Positions 24,931 through 34,245 of a DNA stretch of 64,000 nucleotides are shown here, piece by piece (the first letter of the stretch is position 1; the number at the start of each line of letters is the position of its first letter). A program made the position numbers and the translations under genes. Below the pieces are notes generated by a model. That model did not search any database and was not told where the DNA came from. It saw nothing but the letters and a program-made list of their open reading frames with translations. The DNA comes from JBBSHE01 sp038253325 (GTDB lineage Bacteria > Actinomycetota > Actinomycetes > Propionibacteriales > Nocardioidaceae), in assembly GCA_038253325.1 (NCBI GenBank), contig JBBSHE010000012.1, forward strand, positions 3,974-67,973, written 5' to 3'.

Positions 24931-26373
24931 CTAGAGCGTCAGGCCAGGGTAGAGCGGGTGCGCCTCGAGCAGCTCGTTGGCCGCCGCCTGCGTCTTGTCG
25001 GCCACCCCGTCCGCGACGGCGTACTTGACCCTCGACGCCGACCCGTCCTTGGCCGCAAGCGGTGTGGTCGCCGAGAGCAGATCCACGATGAGCTCGGCTA
25101 CCCGGTCGAAGTCGGCGGCTCCGAACCCCCGCGTCGTCAGCGCCGGGGTGCCGAGGCGGACGCCGCTGGTGTACCAGGCGCCGTTGGGGTCGGCGGGGAT
25201 CGAGTTGCGGTTGGTCACGACTCCGGCGTCGAGCAAGGCGAACTCGGCCTGTCGCCCGGTGAGTCCGAAACCGGATACGTCGAGCAGCACGATGTGGTTG
25301 TCGGTCCCGCCCGTAACGAGGCGTGCCCCCCGGCTCAGGAACCCGTCGGCGAGCGCCTTGGCGTTGTCGGCAACCGACGTCGCGTAAGTCGCGAACGATG
25401 CCTGACGCGCCTCTGCCAGTGCGACCGCCTTGGCCGCCATCATGTGCGAGAGCGGGCCGCCGAGCACCATCGGGCATCCCTTGTCGACCGCGTCGGCGTA
25501 CTCCTCGGTCGCGAGGACCAGGCCACCGCGCGGACCGCGGAGCGACTTGTGGGTCGTCGTCGTGACGACGTGCGCGTACGGGACGGGGTCTTCGTTGCCG
25601 GTGAAGACCTTGCCGGCGACCAGACCCGCGAAATGGGCCATGTCGACCATCAACGTCGCTCCGACCTCGTCGGCGATGTCGCGCATCTTTGCGAAGTCGA
25701 CCCGGCGAGGATAGGCGGAATAGCCCGCGATCAAGATCAGCGGCTTGAACTCGCGGGCGGCAGCAGCGACCCGGTCGTAGTCGAGCAGCCCGCTCTGCGG
25801 GTCCGTCCCGTAGCTTCGTTGGTGGAACATCTTCCCCGAGATGTTCGGCCGGAAGCCGTGCGTCAGGTGACCTCCCGCGTCCAGTGACATCCCGAGCAGG
25901 CGCTGGTTGCCGAACCGTGCGCGCAGGGTTTCCCAGTCAGCCTCGGTCAGGTCGTTGACGCCCTTCGCGCCCGCCTCGGCGAGCGCCGGCGCCTCGATCC
26001 GGGTTGCCAGGATGGCCCAGAACGCGACCAGGTTCGCGTCGATTCCGGAGTGCGGCTGGGCGTACGCGTACGGGGAGCCGAACAGCTCCCGCGCGTGCTC
26101 CGCGGCGACACTCTCGACCGTGTCTACGTTCTGGCAACCCGCGTAGAAGCGGTGGCCGATGGTGCCCTCCGCGTACTTGTCGCTCAACCAGTTGCCCATC
26201 GTCAGCAGCGTCGCCAGCGACGCGTAGTTCTCACTCGCGATCAGCTTCAGCGATCCACGCTGGTCGGCGAGCTCGGAGCGGATAGCGCCCGCGATCCGCG
26301 GCTCAACGGCCTCGATGACCTCGAGCGTGGAGCGGTAGGCGGTGGAGATGGACTCGGAGGTCGAATCGGTCAT
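24931..26373 (-). CDS. glyA: Serine hydroxymethyltransferase
   Basis: 480 aa. The PLP lysine lies in TTTHKSLRGPRGG. GHRFYAGCQNVD and SGIDANLVAFWAI are SHMT signatures. It interconverts serine and glycine with tetrahydrofolate and supplies one-carbon units. It is longer than E. coli GlyA because of actinobacterial insertions (LAEAGAKGVNDLTEADWETL). The ATG at 26371-26373 is preferred over an in-frame extension; no strong ribosome site is seen. Confidence 0.95.
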   Translation of the reverse strand: MTDSTSESISTAYRSTLEVIEAVEPRIAGAIRSELADQRGSLKLIASENYASLATLLTMGNWLSDKYAEGTIGHRFYAGCQNVDTVESVAAEHARELFGSPYAYAQPHSGIDANLVAFWAILATRIEAPALAEAGAKGVNDLTEADWETLRARFGNQRLLGMSLDAGGHLTHGFRPNISGKMFHQRSYGTDPQSGLLDYDRVAAAAREFKPLILIAGYSAYPRRVDFAKMRDIADEVGATLMVDMAHFAGLVAGKVFTGNEDPVPYAHVVTTTTHKSLRGPRGGLVLATEEYADAVDKGCPMVLGGPLSHMMAAKAVALAEARQASFATYATSVADNAKALADGFLSRGARLVTGGTDNHIVLLDVSGFGLTGRQAEFALLDAGVVTNRNSIPADPNGAWYTSGVRLGTPALTTRGFGAADFDRVAELIVDLLSATTPLAAKDGSASRVKYAVADGVADKTQAAANELLEAHPLYPGLTL

Positions 26374-26480
26374 GCGCCGAACTGTAGTAGGGGAGTCCCC
26401 GACCTGATTCCACAACGTCCGGCCGGCGGGGATGGCTGTCTTGCCGGTTGGACGCGCGCTGGGTCGTTACCGTAGACGTC

Positions 26481-27455
26481 ATGGCGGCGGAGTCGGTCAC
26501 CGATTCGACGCCTTCTCGACCATGGATCGCGAGGGCGCGCCACAGCCTGTGGAGACTGCTGACCGCCACCGTCGGTGGCTGTATGCGGTACCGCGTGACC
26601 GGTCTCGCCGCGGAAGCCGCCTTCTTCGCGATCCTCTCCTTGCCGCCGATGATCTTCGGGCTCGCCGGAACGATCGGGTACGTGGTCAAGCGCGTCGACC
26701 CGGCAACGGTGACGCTGCTGCGCGATCGCACCCTCGAATACTCGTCGAACGTGCTCACTCAGTCGGCGGTGCAGGACTACATCAGGCCGACGCTCGACCT
26801 GGTCTTGAAGGGGCAGCGGTTCGACGTCATCTCGATCGGTTTCATCCTGGCCCTGTGGTCCGGATCACGGGCACTGAATGTCTTCGTCGACACGATAACG
26901 ATCATGTACGGGCTCGGTGGCCGCCGCGGCATCGTACGTACCCGGGTCCTGTCGTTCTCGCTGTACGCGTTGGGACTGCTGGTTGCGGCGATCGTACTGC
27001 CGCTGGTGATCGCGGGACCGGATCTCGTCGACCGGATCCTGCCGCGGCAGGTCGACTGGCTGAACTCGCTGTACTGGCCGGTCGTCGTGTTGCTCAGCAT
27101 CGCGTTCTTGATGTCGCTCTATCACCTCTCGGTCCCGGTGCGTACCCGTTGGCGGTACGAGTTCCCCGGGGCGGTCCTCACGCTGGTCATCTGGCTCGGC
27201 GGATCGTGGCTGCTGCGGCGCGCGTTGCAGACGGCCTCGACGTCCGTCTACGGCCCGTTGTCGGCGCCGATCGCGATCCTGCTCGGGTTGTACGTGATCT
27301 CGCTCGCGGTCCTCGTCGGCGCCGCGCTGAACGCGTCCTTCGACCGGCTCTGGCCGGCGTCGGAGACTGCCCGGGCCCGCCTCGAGCTCGTCCGCCGGAT
27401 GCGTCGGCAGCGGATACTCGACGACCACCCGTCGCCTGAGGGTGAGGACCGATGA
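26481..27455 (+). CDS. YihY/BrkB-family inner membrane protein
   Basis: 324 aa, six to seven helices. The YihY/BrkB pattern is clear: GLAAEAAFFAILSLPPMIFGL at helix 1, a central VISIGFILALWSGSRALN region, RTRWRYEFPGAVLTLVIWLGG, and a polar C-terminal tail. Earlier annotation as ribonuclease BN is not supported for this family; its function is unknown. ATG 26481 gives the usual N-terminus. Confidence 0.85.
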   Translation: MAAESVTDSTPSRPWIARARHSLWRLLTATVGGCMRYRVTGLAAEAAFFAILSLPPMIFGLAGTIGYVVKRVDPATVTLLRDRTLEYSSNVLTQSAVQDYIRPTLDLVLKGQRFDVISIGFILALWSGSRALNVFVDTITIMYGLGGRRGIVRTRVLSFSLYALGLLVAAIVLPLVIAGPDLVDRILPRQVDWLNSLYWPVVVLLSIAFLMSLYHLSVPVRTRWRYEFPGAVLTLVIWLGGSWLLRRALQTASTSVYGPLSAPIAILLGLYVISLAVLVGAALNASFDRLWPASETARARLELVRRMRRQRILDDHPSPEGEDR

Positions 27456-27584
27456 CATGACGTCTGCCTTCGGTGTCCGCCGACAAAACCCCTGGCTGCA
27501 CTTGCGGCCGGCCGCCTAGACTCGGCCGCTCTCCGGGCAGTCCACGCCCGGAGGTCCCCGATCGGTCAGCAAAGGACGCGCCCG

Positions 27585-28685
27585 GTGGCCCTTCCTCTCC
27601 CCACACCTTCAGTCGACCTCCTGGGCGATCTCGGGTGGGACGCTGGTTGGGCTGCCCGTCGTGCGCGCTCAGGACCGGGCGAGGTCGGGCGGGTCGTCGG
27701 CGTCGACCGCGGCGTCTGCAGCGTGATGACCGCCGCAGGAGTGGTGCGTGCCACCGTCGGTTGCCTGGTCTTGCAGGCGGCCGCCGCCGATCCGATCGCG
27801 GCGCCGTGCGCCGGCGACTGGTGCGTCGTGCGTTCGTGGGACGATGGCCCGCTGACCGTCGAGTCGGTCTTGCCGCGACGGACCGTCCTCGTTCGAGGTG
27901 ACGTCGCGGGTCGGTCGTACGGCCAGGTCCTCGCCGCCAACGCCGACCGGGTCGCGATCGTCGCCTCGCTCGAGCCGCTGCCGGTGTTCAACCGGATCGA
28001 GCGCCTGCTGACGCTGGCCTGGGAGAGCGGGGCCGAACCGGTGATCGTCCTCACCAAGGCCGACCTGGTCACCGACGCGGAGGCCGTGGCCGAAGACGTG
28101 GCGGCCGCCGCGAGGGGCGTGCCGGTGCTGCCCGTCAGCGTCGTCGACGGACGAGGCCTCGATTTGCTCCGGACGTCGATGCGGCCACACCGCACGTTGG
28201 CTCTGCTGGGTGCTTCCGGGGTCGGGAAGTCGAGCCTCGTCAACGCGCTGGTCGGGACGGCCGTGCTTGGCATCCGGGAGATTCGCGCCGACGGCAGGGG
28301 TCGGCACACGACCGTTCGTCGGGAGGTCGTGATCCTGCCCGGTGGGGGCTCCATGATCGACACCCCCGGTCTGCGCGGCGTCGGCTTGATGGGCGGCGAC
28401 GGCGCGTTGGCGAAAACGTTCCCGGAGGTGGCGGATCTGGTCGGTCAGTGTCGGTTCAACGACTGCGGCCATGAATCCGAGCCCGGTTGTGCCGTGCAGG
28501 CGGCCCTGGCGGACGGGCGGCTCGCAGTGCGTCGCTGGGAGAGCTGGCAGAAGCTCCAGCGAGAGCAGCGCTGGATCGCCGCCCGCACCGATGCCCGGGT
28601 TCGGGCCGAGCGCGCCCGGGAGCGCAGCCTGCGGGAGCGACAGGCGAAGGAAACCCGCCGCTTCAACCGGCGCCGACGGGGCTGA
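27585..28685 (+). CDS. rsgA: Ribosome small-subunit biogenesis GTPase RsgA
   Basis: 366 aa, three domains. N-terminal OB-fold (to about 120), circularly permuted GTPase and a C-terminal zinc knuckle. The GTPase has TKAD (G4) early, then GASGVGKSSLVNAL (G1) and DTPG (G3). The zinc knuckle is CRFNDCGHESEPGC. It matures 30S subunits in a GTP-dependent way. The GTG start has AAAGGA about nine bases upstream. A basic Arg-rich tail ends 66 bp before a palindromic repeat. Confidence 0.95.
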   Translation: MALPLPTPSVDLLGDLGWDAGWAARRARSGPGEVGRVVGVDRGVCSVMTAAGVVRATVGCLVLQAAAADPIAAPCAGDWCVVRSWDDGPLTVESVLPRRTVLVRGDVAGRSYGQVLAANADRVAIVASLEPLPVFNRIERLLTLAWESGAEPVIVLTKADLVTDAEAVAEDVAAAARGVPVLPVSVVDGRGLDLLRTSMRPHRTLALLGASGVGKSSLVNALVGTAVLGIREIRADGRGRHTTVRREVVILPGGGSMIDTPGLRGVGLMGGDGALAKTFPEVADLVGQCRFNDCGHESEPGCAVQAALADGRLAVRRWESWQKLQREQRWIAARTDARVRAERARERSLRERQAKETRRFNRRRRG

Positions 28686-28750
28686 CCTCGGCCCTTCCGC
28701 GCTACGGCCTCTCCGCGAACGGCTGGTCCGCGAACGGCTGGTCCGCGAAC

Positions 28751-28791
28751 GGCTGGGAGTTCGTGCAGTATTAGTTCGCGAACTCCCAGCC
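28751..28791. repeat. Palindromic interspersed repeat, family A copy 1
   Basis: GGCTGGGAGTTCG and CGAACTCCCAGCC form 13-bp arms around a loop containing GTATTA. Just upstream (28712-28755) the 15-bp unit CGCGAACGGCTGGTC is repeated in tandem. Homology with copy 2 extends upstream into the rsgA tail region (GGGGCTGACC then CGGCC). It lies between convergent rsgA and amidase genes. Confidence 0.75.
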
Positions 28792-28819
28792 GTAGTGCGA
28801 AGAGTCGTCGATCGCACGG

Positions 28820-29941
28820 TCAGGAGGCGCTGAGAGCGCGCTCGAGTTGGGCACCGAGAGCGAGCAGGACGTCCTCGGAGTACGGGCGCCCAATGAGCTG
28901 GATCGAACCGGGCAGGGCCGATCCGGAGACGGGAATCGGCAGGGACAGTGCGGGAAGCCCCGCGCTGTTGGCCGCCTGGGTCAGCGACGTCGTTCCGCGG
29001 GTCTCGTCGATCGGTGGTGGGAGGTACCGAAGTGTCGGCAGGACCAGGGCGTCGACGCCGTCGAGGACGCGGAGGAAATGCTCGCGGTACTCGGCGATCC
29101 GGGTCCGGCCCGCCGCGAGGGCCTCGTCGGAGATCGCCAACCCGGCTTCGATGTGCTCGCGGCAGTCCTTGCTGAGGAGGTCGGGGGTGCGCATGAGCTT
29201 CGCGTTGGCTCGGCCCCCTTCGCCGGTGAGCACGACCGCCGCGATCTCGTGGCCGACGGCCCACCACGGGGCGTCGCGTTCCTCGACGCGCCAACCAGAT
29301 CGATGTAACGCCTCGTCAACGGCATCATCCACCACCCGTTGGACGCTGCTCGTTGGACGAAGCCGACCGACGCTGGGCTCGTCGGCCGTCGTCGGCTGGT
29401 ACGTCGGGTCGAGCATCTGCATGCCGAGCTCCAAGCCGGCGATCGTCGCCGCCAGCGGGCCGACAGTGTCGAGGCTGGCGGACAGCGGCCAGATGCCGTC
29501 AAGCGGGATCCTGCCCCACGTCGTCTTCAGCCCGGTGATCCCGCAGCATGCTGCGGGGATCCTGATCGAGCCGCCCGTGTCCGTACCCAGCGACAGATCC
29601 GCCTCGCGCCGCGCAACGACCACCGCCGAGCCGCTCGACGAACCGCCTGGGATCCGGGTGGGGTCGAGCGGGTTGACCGGGGACTGCTCGTGGATGTTCA
29701 GACCGGAGGCGGACCAGCACAGCTCGGTCAGCGCCGTCTTGCCGACGATCTGGGCACCAGCCGCGCGGAGCCTGGCAACGCAGGCCGCATCCCGGGCGGC
29801 CGGCCGAGCGATCGCGGCAACGGCCGGAGAGCCGACCAGTGTGAGATATCCCACGACGTCGATCGCATCCTTCACGGCGACCCGTGGCGTACCGTCGCGC
29901 GCGCCGGCGTCGAAGCGTCGCAACCAGCCATCGGCGCCCAT
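28820..29941 (-). CDS. Amidase signature family enzyme
   Basis: 373 aa. The Ser-cisSer-Lys triad is visible: Lys in VAVKDAIDV, cis-Ser in IPGGSSSGSAVV, and nucleophile in GTDTGGSIRIPAACCGITGLK. These proteins hydrolyse amides, including GatA-like and nitrile-pathway enzymes. Being shorter than GatA and unaccompanied by gatB/gatC, it is a catabolic or unknown amidase. The DUF1028 gene ends 8 bp upstream, so they are probably co-transcribed. Confidence 0.9.
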   Translation of the reverse strand: MGADGWLRRFDAGARDGTPRVAVKDAIDVVGYLTLVGSPAVAAIARPAARDAACVARLRAAGAQIVGKTALTELCWSASGLNIHEQSPVNPLDPTRIPGGSSSGSAVVVARREADLSLGTDTGGSIRIPAACCGITGLKTTWGRIPLDGIWPLSASLDTVGPLAATIAGLELGMQMLDPTYQPTTADEPSVGRLRPTSSVQRVVDDAVDEALHRSGWRVEERDAPWWAVGHEIAAVVLTGEGGRANAKLMRTPDLLSKDCREHIEAGLAISDEALAAGRTRIAEYREHFLRVLDGVDALVLPTLRYLPPPIDETRGTTSLTQAANSAGLPALSLPIPVSGSALPGSIQLIGRPYSEDVLLALGAQLERALSAS

Positions 29942-29949
29942 CGCCGGTG

Positions 29950-30771
29950 TCAGCCGGTTGTTGCCGCGGCGGCACGTAGCTTGCCGAGGACGAACGTGTC
30001 GATCTGCCCGGATCTGAGCCGCAGTTCGTAGTTCTCGATGCCCGCCCAGGTGTCGAGGTCGGGCTGTCCGAGCCTCTCGAGCAGCGACTGGACCTCGACG
30101 GCAACGTCGCCGTCGAGGGGAATCAGCGCATCTGGTGCTGGTTCGTCGAAGTACATATGGTGCAGGTCGAGGAGCCGGCCCAGCTCGCCTACGGGGTCGG
30201 CATGGTCGTCGACGCGCAGGTCGTACGCCAGGTCGTCGCCGGGCGTGTACACGCCGGTGGCCGAGACGACGAGCAATGACGCGCTCTGTCTGCCTCGTGA
30301 ATCGCCACCAGCCGCGTCACCGGCGGCGAGGGCACCGATCAACCGTTCGGCGAGCGGGAGTCCGTAGCCGTCCACCCAGGCGCGATGCATCTGCTCGACG
30401 ACCTCTGGGCCGGTCAGGATGTTGCCCTGGACGGCGACGTCTTGCTCGGCGATGCCGCCCGCCCAGTCGAGGCAGCCGGTTCCCGTGTAGGTCGCGGAGC
30501 CTCCGTTGGCGTCGACGACGCCGACCTGACGCTCCGAGGAGAGGTGGTCTCCGGCGAGCAGCTGGTCGAGGGTCTGTTGGGCGGTGCGGCCGTCGGCGAG
30601 CAACTCGAGCCCGTCGCGCTTGTAGAGCGTGTTGCAAAACGACTGGGTGGCAATCGCGCCGAGCGGCAGTCGGGCCGCCGGAACGACGGCGCCGACGGCC
30701 AGAAACTTCGAGGCAACGGCGACACCGAGGCCGCTCGGGTCCGTCGACCGGCCGACGATCGAGAACGTCAT
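29950..30771 (-). CDS. DUF1028 family (Ntn-hydrolase-like) protein
   Basis: 273 aa. MTFSIVGRSTDPSGLGVAVAS is the characteristic N-terminus, followed by ATQSFCNTLYKRDGLELL, then GNILTGPEVVEQM and a peptidoglycan-binding-like C-terminal part (VAVEVQSLLERLG). The family has an Ntn-hydrolase fold but no established substrate. Together with the amidase it may handle an amide-containing metabolite; that is inference from adjacency. Confidence 0.85.
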   Translation of the reverse strand: MTFSIVGRSTDPSGLGVAVASKFLAVGAVVPAARLPLGAIATQSFCNTLYKRDGLELLADGRTAQQTLDQLLAGDHLSSERQVGVVDANGGSATYTGTGCLDWAGGIAEQDVAVQGNILTGPEVVEQMHRAWVDGYGLPLAERLIGALAAGDAAGGDSRGRQSASLLVVSATGVYTPGDDLAYDLRVDDHADPVGELGRLLDLHHMYFDEPAPDALIPLDGDVAVEVQSLLERLGQPDLDTWAGIENYELRLRSGQIDTFVLGKLRAAAATTG

Positions 30772-30843
30772 CGCCTCACCGTATCGATCACTGCCGGTCG
30801 TCGGCGGCGCCGGCGGGGCTGACCGCGGCCTTACCTCGCTATC

Positions 30844-30884
30844 GGCTGGGAGTTCGCGCAGTATTACCTCGCGAACTCCCAGCC
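30844..30884. repeat. Palindromic interspersed repeat, family A copy 2
   Basis: GGCTGGGAGTTCGCG and CGCGAACTCCCAGCC form perfect 15-bp arms around CAGTATTACCT. Flanking bases GCTATC before and GTATCGC after extend the symmetry imperfectly. It lies in the 185-bp gap between the methyltransferase stop and the DUF1028 start, both on the minus strand. Confidence 0.8.
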
Positions 30885-30956
30885 GTATCGCAGGTTGGCG
30901 TCGAGCGTCGGCAGTAGGCCGTTCGGAGCACGTGCGACCTGCTGCCGGCTCGGCAC

Positions 30957-32012
30957 TCAGGGTCGTGCTTCGAAGACCAGGTTGAACGGCGTCTCGGCCG
31001 CGCGGCGGAAGCGTGTGAACCCGGCGTCTGTCACGATGTTGCGGATCGCGGCTTCGCCTGCCTGTGCCCCCAGCGCGTACCCGCCCGGCTGCGAGATCGC
31101 GTTCGGCACGCAGAGGAACGTCGAGAAGCCGTAGTAGACCCGTCCGATTGGATTCAGGTTGTCCTGCACCCGGTCGGCCGCCATCGGCTCGACGATGAGC
31201 CAGGTGCCGTCCGCCGCGAGCGCCGATCGAATGTGGCGCGCGGTGGACAGCGGGTCACCCATGTCGTGCAAGCAGTCGAACGTCGCGACCAAGTCGAGAT
31301 CGGAGCCGGTGAACGTGTGGGCCTTGGCCACCTCGAAGCTCACCCGGTCCAGCACACCGGCGTCGGCGGCGCGCTTGCGCGCCTCCTCGATCGATCGCTC
31401 GTGGTAGTCGGACCCGATGAACGTCGAAGCTGGGTACGCCTCGGCCAGCAGCAGCGTTGACGCACCGTGTCCGCACCCGACATCGGCAACCGAACCGCCG
31501 GACGCCAGGCGTTCGCCGACGCCGTCGAGTGCTGGGATCCACTCGGTCACGAGGTTCGCGAGATAGCCCGGGCGGAAGAACCGCTCGCAGCCGGTGAACA
31601 CGTCCACGTCGTGCTCGTGCCATCCGATGCCTTCACCGGTGCCGAACGCCTCGATCAGGGTCGGCAGGGCACGCAGTGTGCCGAGCGCAAACTCGAACGC
31701 CCCCGGCAGGAAGATCGGACCATCTGGATCAGTCAGCGCGAAGGCCTGTTCCTCGTTCAAGGAGTACGTCCCTCCCGCGGCGTCGTAGTCGACGTAGTGA
31801 CCGGCGGCCTGTCCGCGCAACCACTCCTCGACGTACCGTGCATCGGTTCCGGTGCGCTCCGCGAGTGTGCCCGGACTCGCCGGACCCTTCGCAAGCGCCT
31901 TGTACAACCCGAGCCGGTCACCGAGGACGATGCTCCCGGCGGCCATCGTGGCGCCGAGGTCCCCGACGAACGCTCCGACGAACTCCATCAACTTGTTCTC
32001 GTCAACACTCAT
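30957..32012 (-). CDS. Class I SAM-dependent methyltransferase with N-terminal winged helix
   Basis: 351 aa. Residues 1-90 form a winged-helix dimerisation domain (LGLYKALAKGPASPGTLAERTGTDARYVEEWLRG). Residues 150-350 contain the SAM fold with motif I VADVGCGHGAS and the acidic strand-2 end STFIGSDYHE. ATFDCLHDM and IVEPMAADR follow. This two-domain class occurs in polyketide and small-molecule O-methyltransferases and in mycobacteria. Substrate unknown. AAAGGGA precedes the ATG. It is divergent from the hydrolase-glycosyltransferase fusion across a palindromic site. Confidence 0.85.
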   Translation of the reverse strand: MSVDENKLMEFVGAFVGDLGATMAAGSIVLGDRLGLYKALAKGPASPGTLAERTGTDARYVEEWLRGQAAGHYVDYDAAGGTYSLNEEQAFALTDPDGPIFLPGAFEFALGTLRALPTLIEAFGTGEGIGWHEHDVDVFTGCERFFRPGYLANLVTEWIPALDGVGERLASGGSVADVGCGHGASTLLLAEAYPASTFIGSDYHERSIEEARKRAADAGVLDRVSFEVAKAHTFTGSDLDLVATFDCLHDMGDPLSTARHIRSALAADGTWLIVEPMAADRVQDNLNPIGRVYYGFSTFLCVPNAISQPGGYALGAQAGEAAIRNIVTDAGFTRFRRAAETPFNLVFEARP

Positions 32013-32079
32013 GTCGATTCCCTTTCTTCTACGGCCGATCTGGTTCGGCCGACTGACGCGCCAAACGATGCTGTGATTG

Positions 32080-32098
32080 GTTGCAACCGCGTTGCAAC
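32080..32098. promoter_or_regulatory. Double GTTGCAAC palindrome in a divergent promoter
   Basis: The self-complementary octamer GTTGCAAC occurs at 32080-32087 and 32091-32098, three bases apart. It sits in the 127-bp gap between the divergent methyltransferase and fusion genes. It looks like an operator shared by both promoters. The same core is found 32 bp before pdxT (62407-62418). The binding protein is unknown. Confidence 0.5.
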
Positions 32099-32139
32099 GA
32101 ACGCCGACAGGCTTCTCGAGAACGCATAGGAGGACCACG

Positions 32140-34245
32140 ATGAGAGGCCGCGAACCAGACAAACGTGCGTACGTCGACCGGGACGGCGTGCGGATCGGGT
32201 ATGAGGTCTTCGGAGCCGGCGAGCCGACGGTCATGATGCTCCCGTCGTGGTCGATCGTCCCGTCGCTGGTGTGGAAGGCCCAGGTTCCGTACCTGGCTCG
32301 CCACTACCGCGTCGTCACGTTCGACCCGCGTGGAAACGGTCGCTCGGACCGTCCGACGGACCCCATGGCGTACGCCACCGATGAGTTCATCGGTGACGCG
32401 CTTGCCGTCATGGACGCAACCGACACCGAGCGCGCCGTTTTGGTGGCGTTGTCCCGGGGCAACCAGTACGCGCTGGGCCTGGCGGCCGACCATCCCGAGC
32501 GGGTGCTCGCCTGGTTGGCGATCGCCCCGGCCGTCGGGGGCCTGACGCCACCCGGGCCCGAACGGTTGGACTCGTTGCAGCGGTTCGACGAGGATCTTGG
32601 CAGCCCGGAAGGGTGGTACCGCTACAACCGGTACTCCTGGCAGCGTGACTATCGGGGCTTCGCCGAGTTCTTCTTCGATGCGCTGCTGCCCGAGCCGTAC
32701 TCTTCCAAGCAGTGGGACGACGCGGTCGCCTGGGCCTTGCAGACGACCGGGGAGGTCCTGGTTGCCACCTGGGACGCACCCGATGCGGAGACCAGGACGG
32801 TGGAGGACCTGTGTGCGCTCGTACGCTGTCCCGTCGTCGTTCTCCACGGCACCGCCGACGAGTGCATCCCGCCTGCCGCCGGTGCTCGGCTCGCCGAGCT
32901 CACGGGCGGGAAGCTCGTAAGTCTCGAGGGCGCGGGCCACCTTCCGCAGGCCCGCGAGCCGGTCGTGGTGAACACGACGATCCGTGATCTCGTCGACGCG
33001 GTAGCGCCGCCCTCACCGCACGTCGCTTTCTCGCGCGGGCGGTCGCGTCCGCGGGTCTTGTACCTCAGCTCACCGATCGGGCTGGGTCATGCTCGGCGCG
33101 ACCTCGCGATCGCGCGTCAGATCCGGGCCGCGCGCCCGGACGTGGACATCCAATGGCTGACCCAATCGCCGGTGATCGAGTTTCTCCAGCGGTCCGGCGA
33201 GGCCGTACACCCGGCTTCGGCACACCTGGTCAGTGAGTCAGCACACATCGAGAACGAAGCGGGGGACCACGACCTGCACGCATTCCAGGCGATCCGATCG
33301 ATGGACGAGGTGATGATCGCGAACTTCATGGTGTTCAACGACCTGGTCGAGAACGAGCCGTTCGACCTCTGGGTGGGTGACGAGGCATGGGACCTCGACC
33401 ACTACCTGCACGAGAACCCCAACCTGAAGCGCGCCCCGTTCGGCTGGCTGACGGATTTCGTGGGCTGGTTGCCGATGGCCGATGGCGGAGACCGAGAGAC
33501 CTACCTCACCGCCGACTACAACGCCGAGATGGTCGACCACATCGCGTCCTGGCCGTCCGTGCGCGACATCGGGATCTTCGTCGGTGACCGCGACGACGTG
33601 GTGGACGAGCCGCTGGGCCCGGATCTTCCGACTGTGCGGGCGTGGACCGAGAAGCACTTCGAGTTCTCGGGGTATGTGAGCGGGTTCGAGGAGGGCGAGG
33701 TCCCCGACCGAGAGGAGCTCCGGTCGCGGCTCGGATACGCCGCGGATGAGGTGGTGTGCGTGGTGAGCGTTGGAGGCTCGGGTGTCGGCTTGCCGTTGCT
33801 GCACCGCGTTGTCGACTCGATCGGCGCGGCGCAACGTCACGTGCCGGAGCTCCGGATGGTCGTCGTCACCGGCCCGCGGATCGACCCGGAAACGATTCGA
33901 CGTCATCCAGGCCTGGACGTCCGTGGATTCCTCCCCGACCTTCATCTTCACCATGCCGCGTGTGACATCGGGATCGTGCAGGGCGGGCTCACCACGACGA
34001 TGGAGCTGACGGCGGCGGGGCGCCCATTCCTCTACTTCCCGCTGCGCCACCACTTCGAGCAGCAGATCCATGTGCGCCACCGACTCGACAGGCACGGGGC
34101 GGGCCGCTGCATGGACTACGAACAAGCCGACCCAGACGCGATCGCGGACGCTCTCGTCGACGAGCTGCGGCGCGAGACTCACTACCGCCCGATACGCCCT
34201 GGCGGTGCCCTCAGGGCCGCGAGCCACCTGGTCGAGCTGCTGTGA
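32140..34245 (+). CDS. Alpha/beta hydrolase fused to MurG-like glycosyltransferase
   Basis: 701 aa, two domains in one frame. Residues 1-290 are an alpha/beta hydrolase with nucleophile Ser105 (LVALSRGNQ), Asp240 (HGTADECIPP) and His267 (GAGHLPQ). Residues 303-700 form a GT-B fold starting VLYLSSPIGLGHARRDLA, with a donor-side VVSVGGSGVG, HHAACDIGIVQGGLTTTMEL and FPLRHHFEQQIHVRHRL, like UDP-sugar-dependent MurG-type enzymes. GGAGG precedes ATG 32140. The fusion suggests sequential action on one substrate, such as acyl removal then glycosylation. The neighbouring methyltransferase hints at a small-molecule or glycolipid pathway. Substrates are not predictable. Confidence 0.85.
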   Translation: MRGREPDKRAYVDRDGVRIGYEVFGAGEPTVMMLPSWSIVPSLVWKAQVPYLARHYRVVTFDPRGNGRSDRPTDPMAYATDEFIGDALAVMDATDTERAVLVALSRGNQYALGLAADHPERVLAWLAIAPAVGGLTPPGPERLDSLQRFDEDLGSPEGWYRYNRYSWQRDYRGFAEFFFDALLPEPYSSKQWDDAVAWALQTTGEVLVATWDAPDAETRTVEDLCALVRCPVVVLHGTADECIPPAAGARLAELTGGKLVSLEGAGHLPQAREPVVVNTTIRDLVDAVAPPSPHVAFSRGRSRPRVLYLSSPIGLGHARRDLAIARQIRAARPDVDIQWLTQSPVIEFLQRSGEAVHPASAHLVSESAHIENEAGDHDLHAFQAIRSMDEVMIANFMVFNDLVENEPFDLWVGDEAWDLDHYLHENPNLKRAPFGWLTDFVGWLPMADGGDRETYLTADYNAEMVDHIASWPSVRDIGIFVGDRDDVVDEPLGPDLPTVRAWTEKHFEFSGYVSGFEEGEVPDREELRSRLGYAADEVVCVVSVGGSGVGLPLLHRVVDSIGAAQRHVPELRMVVVTGPRIDPETIRRHPGLDVRGFLPDLHLHHAACDIGIVQGGLTTTMELTAAGRPFLYFPLRHHFEQQIHVRHRLDRHGAGRCMDYEQADPDAIADALVDELRRETHYRPIRPGGALRAASHLVELL

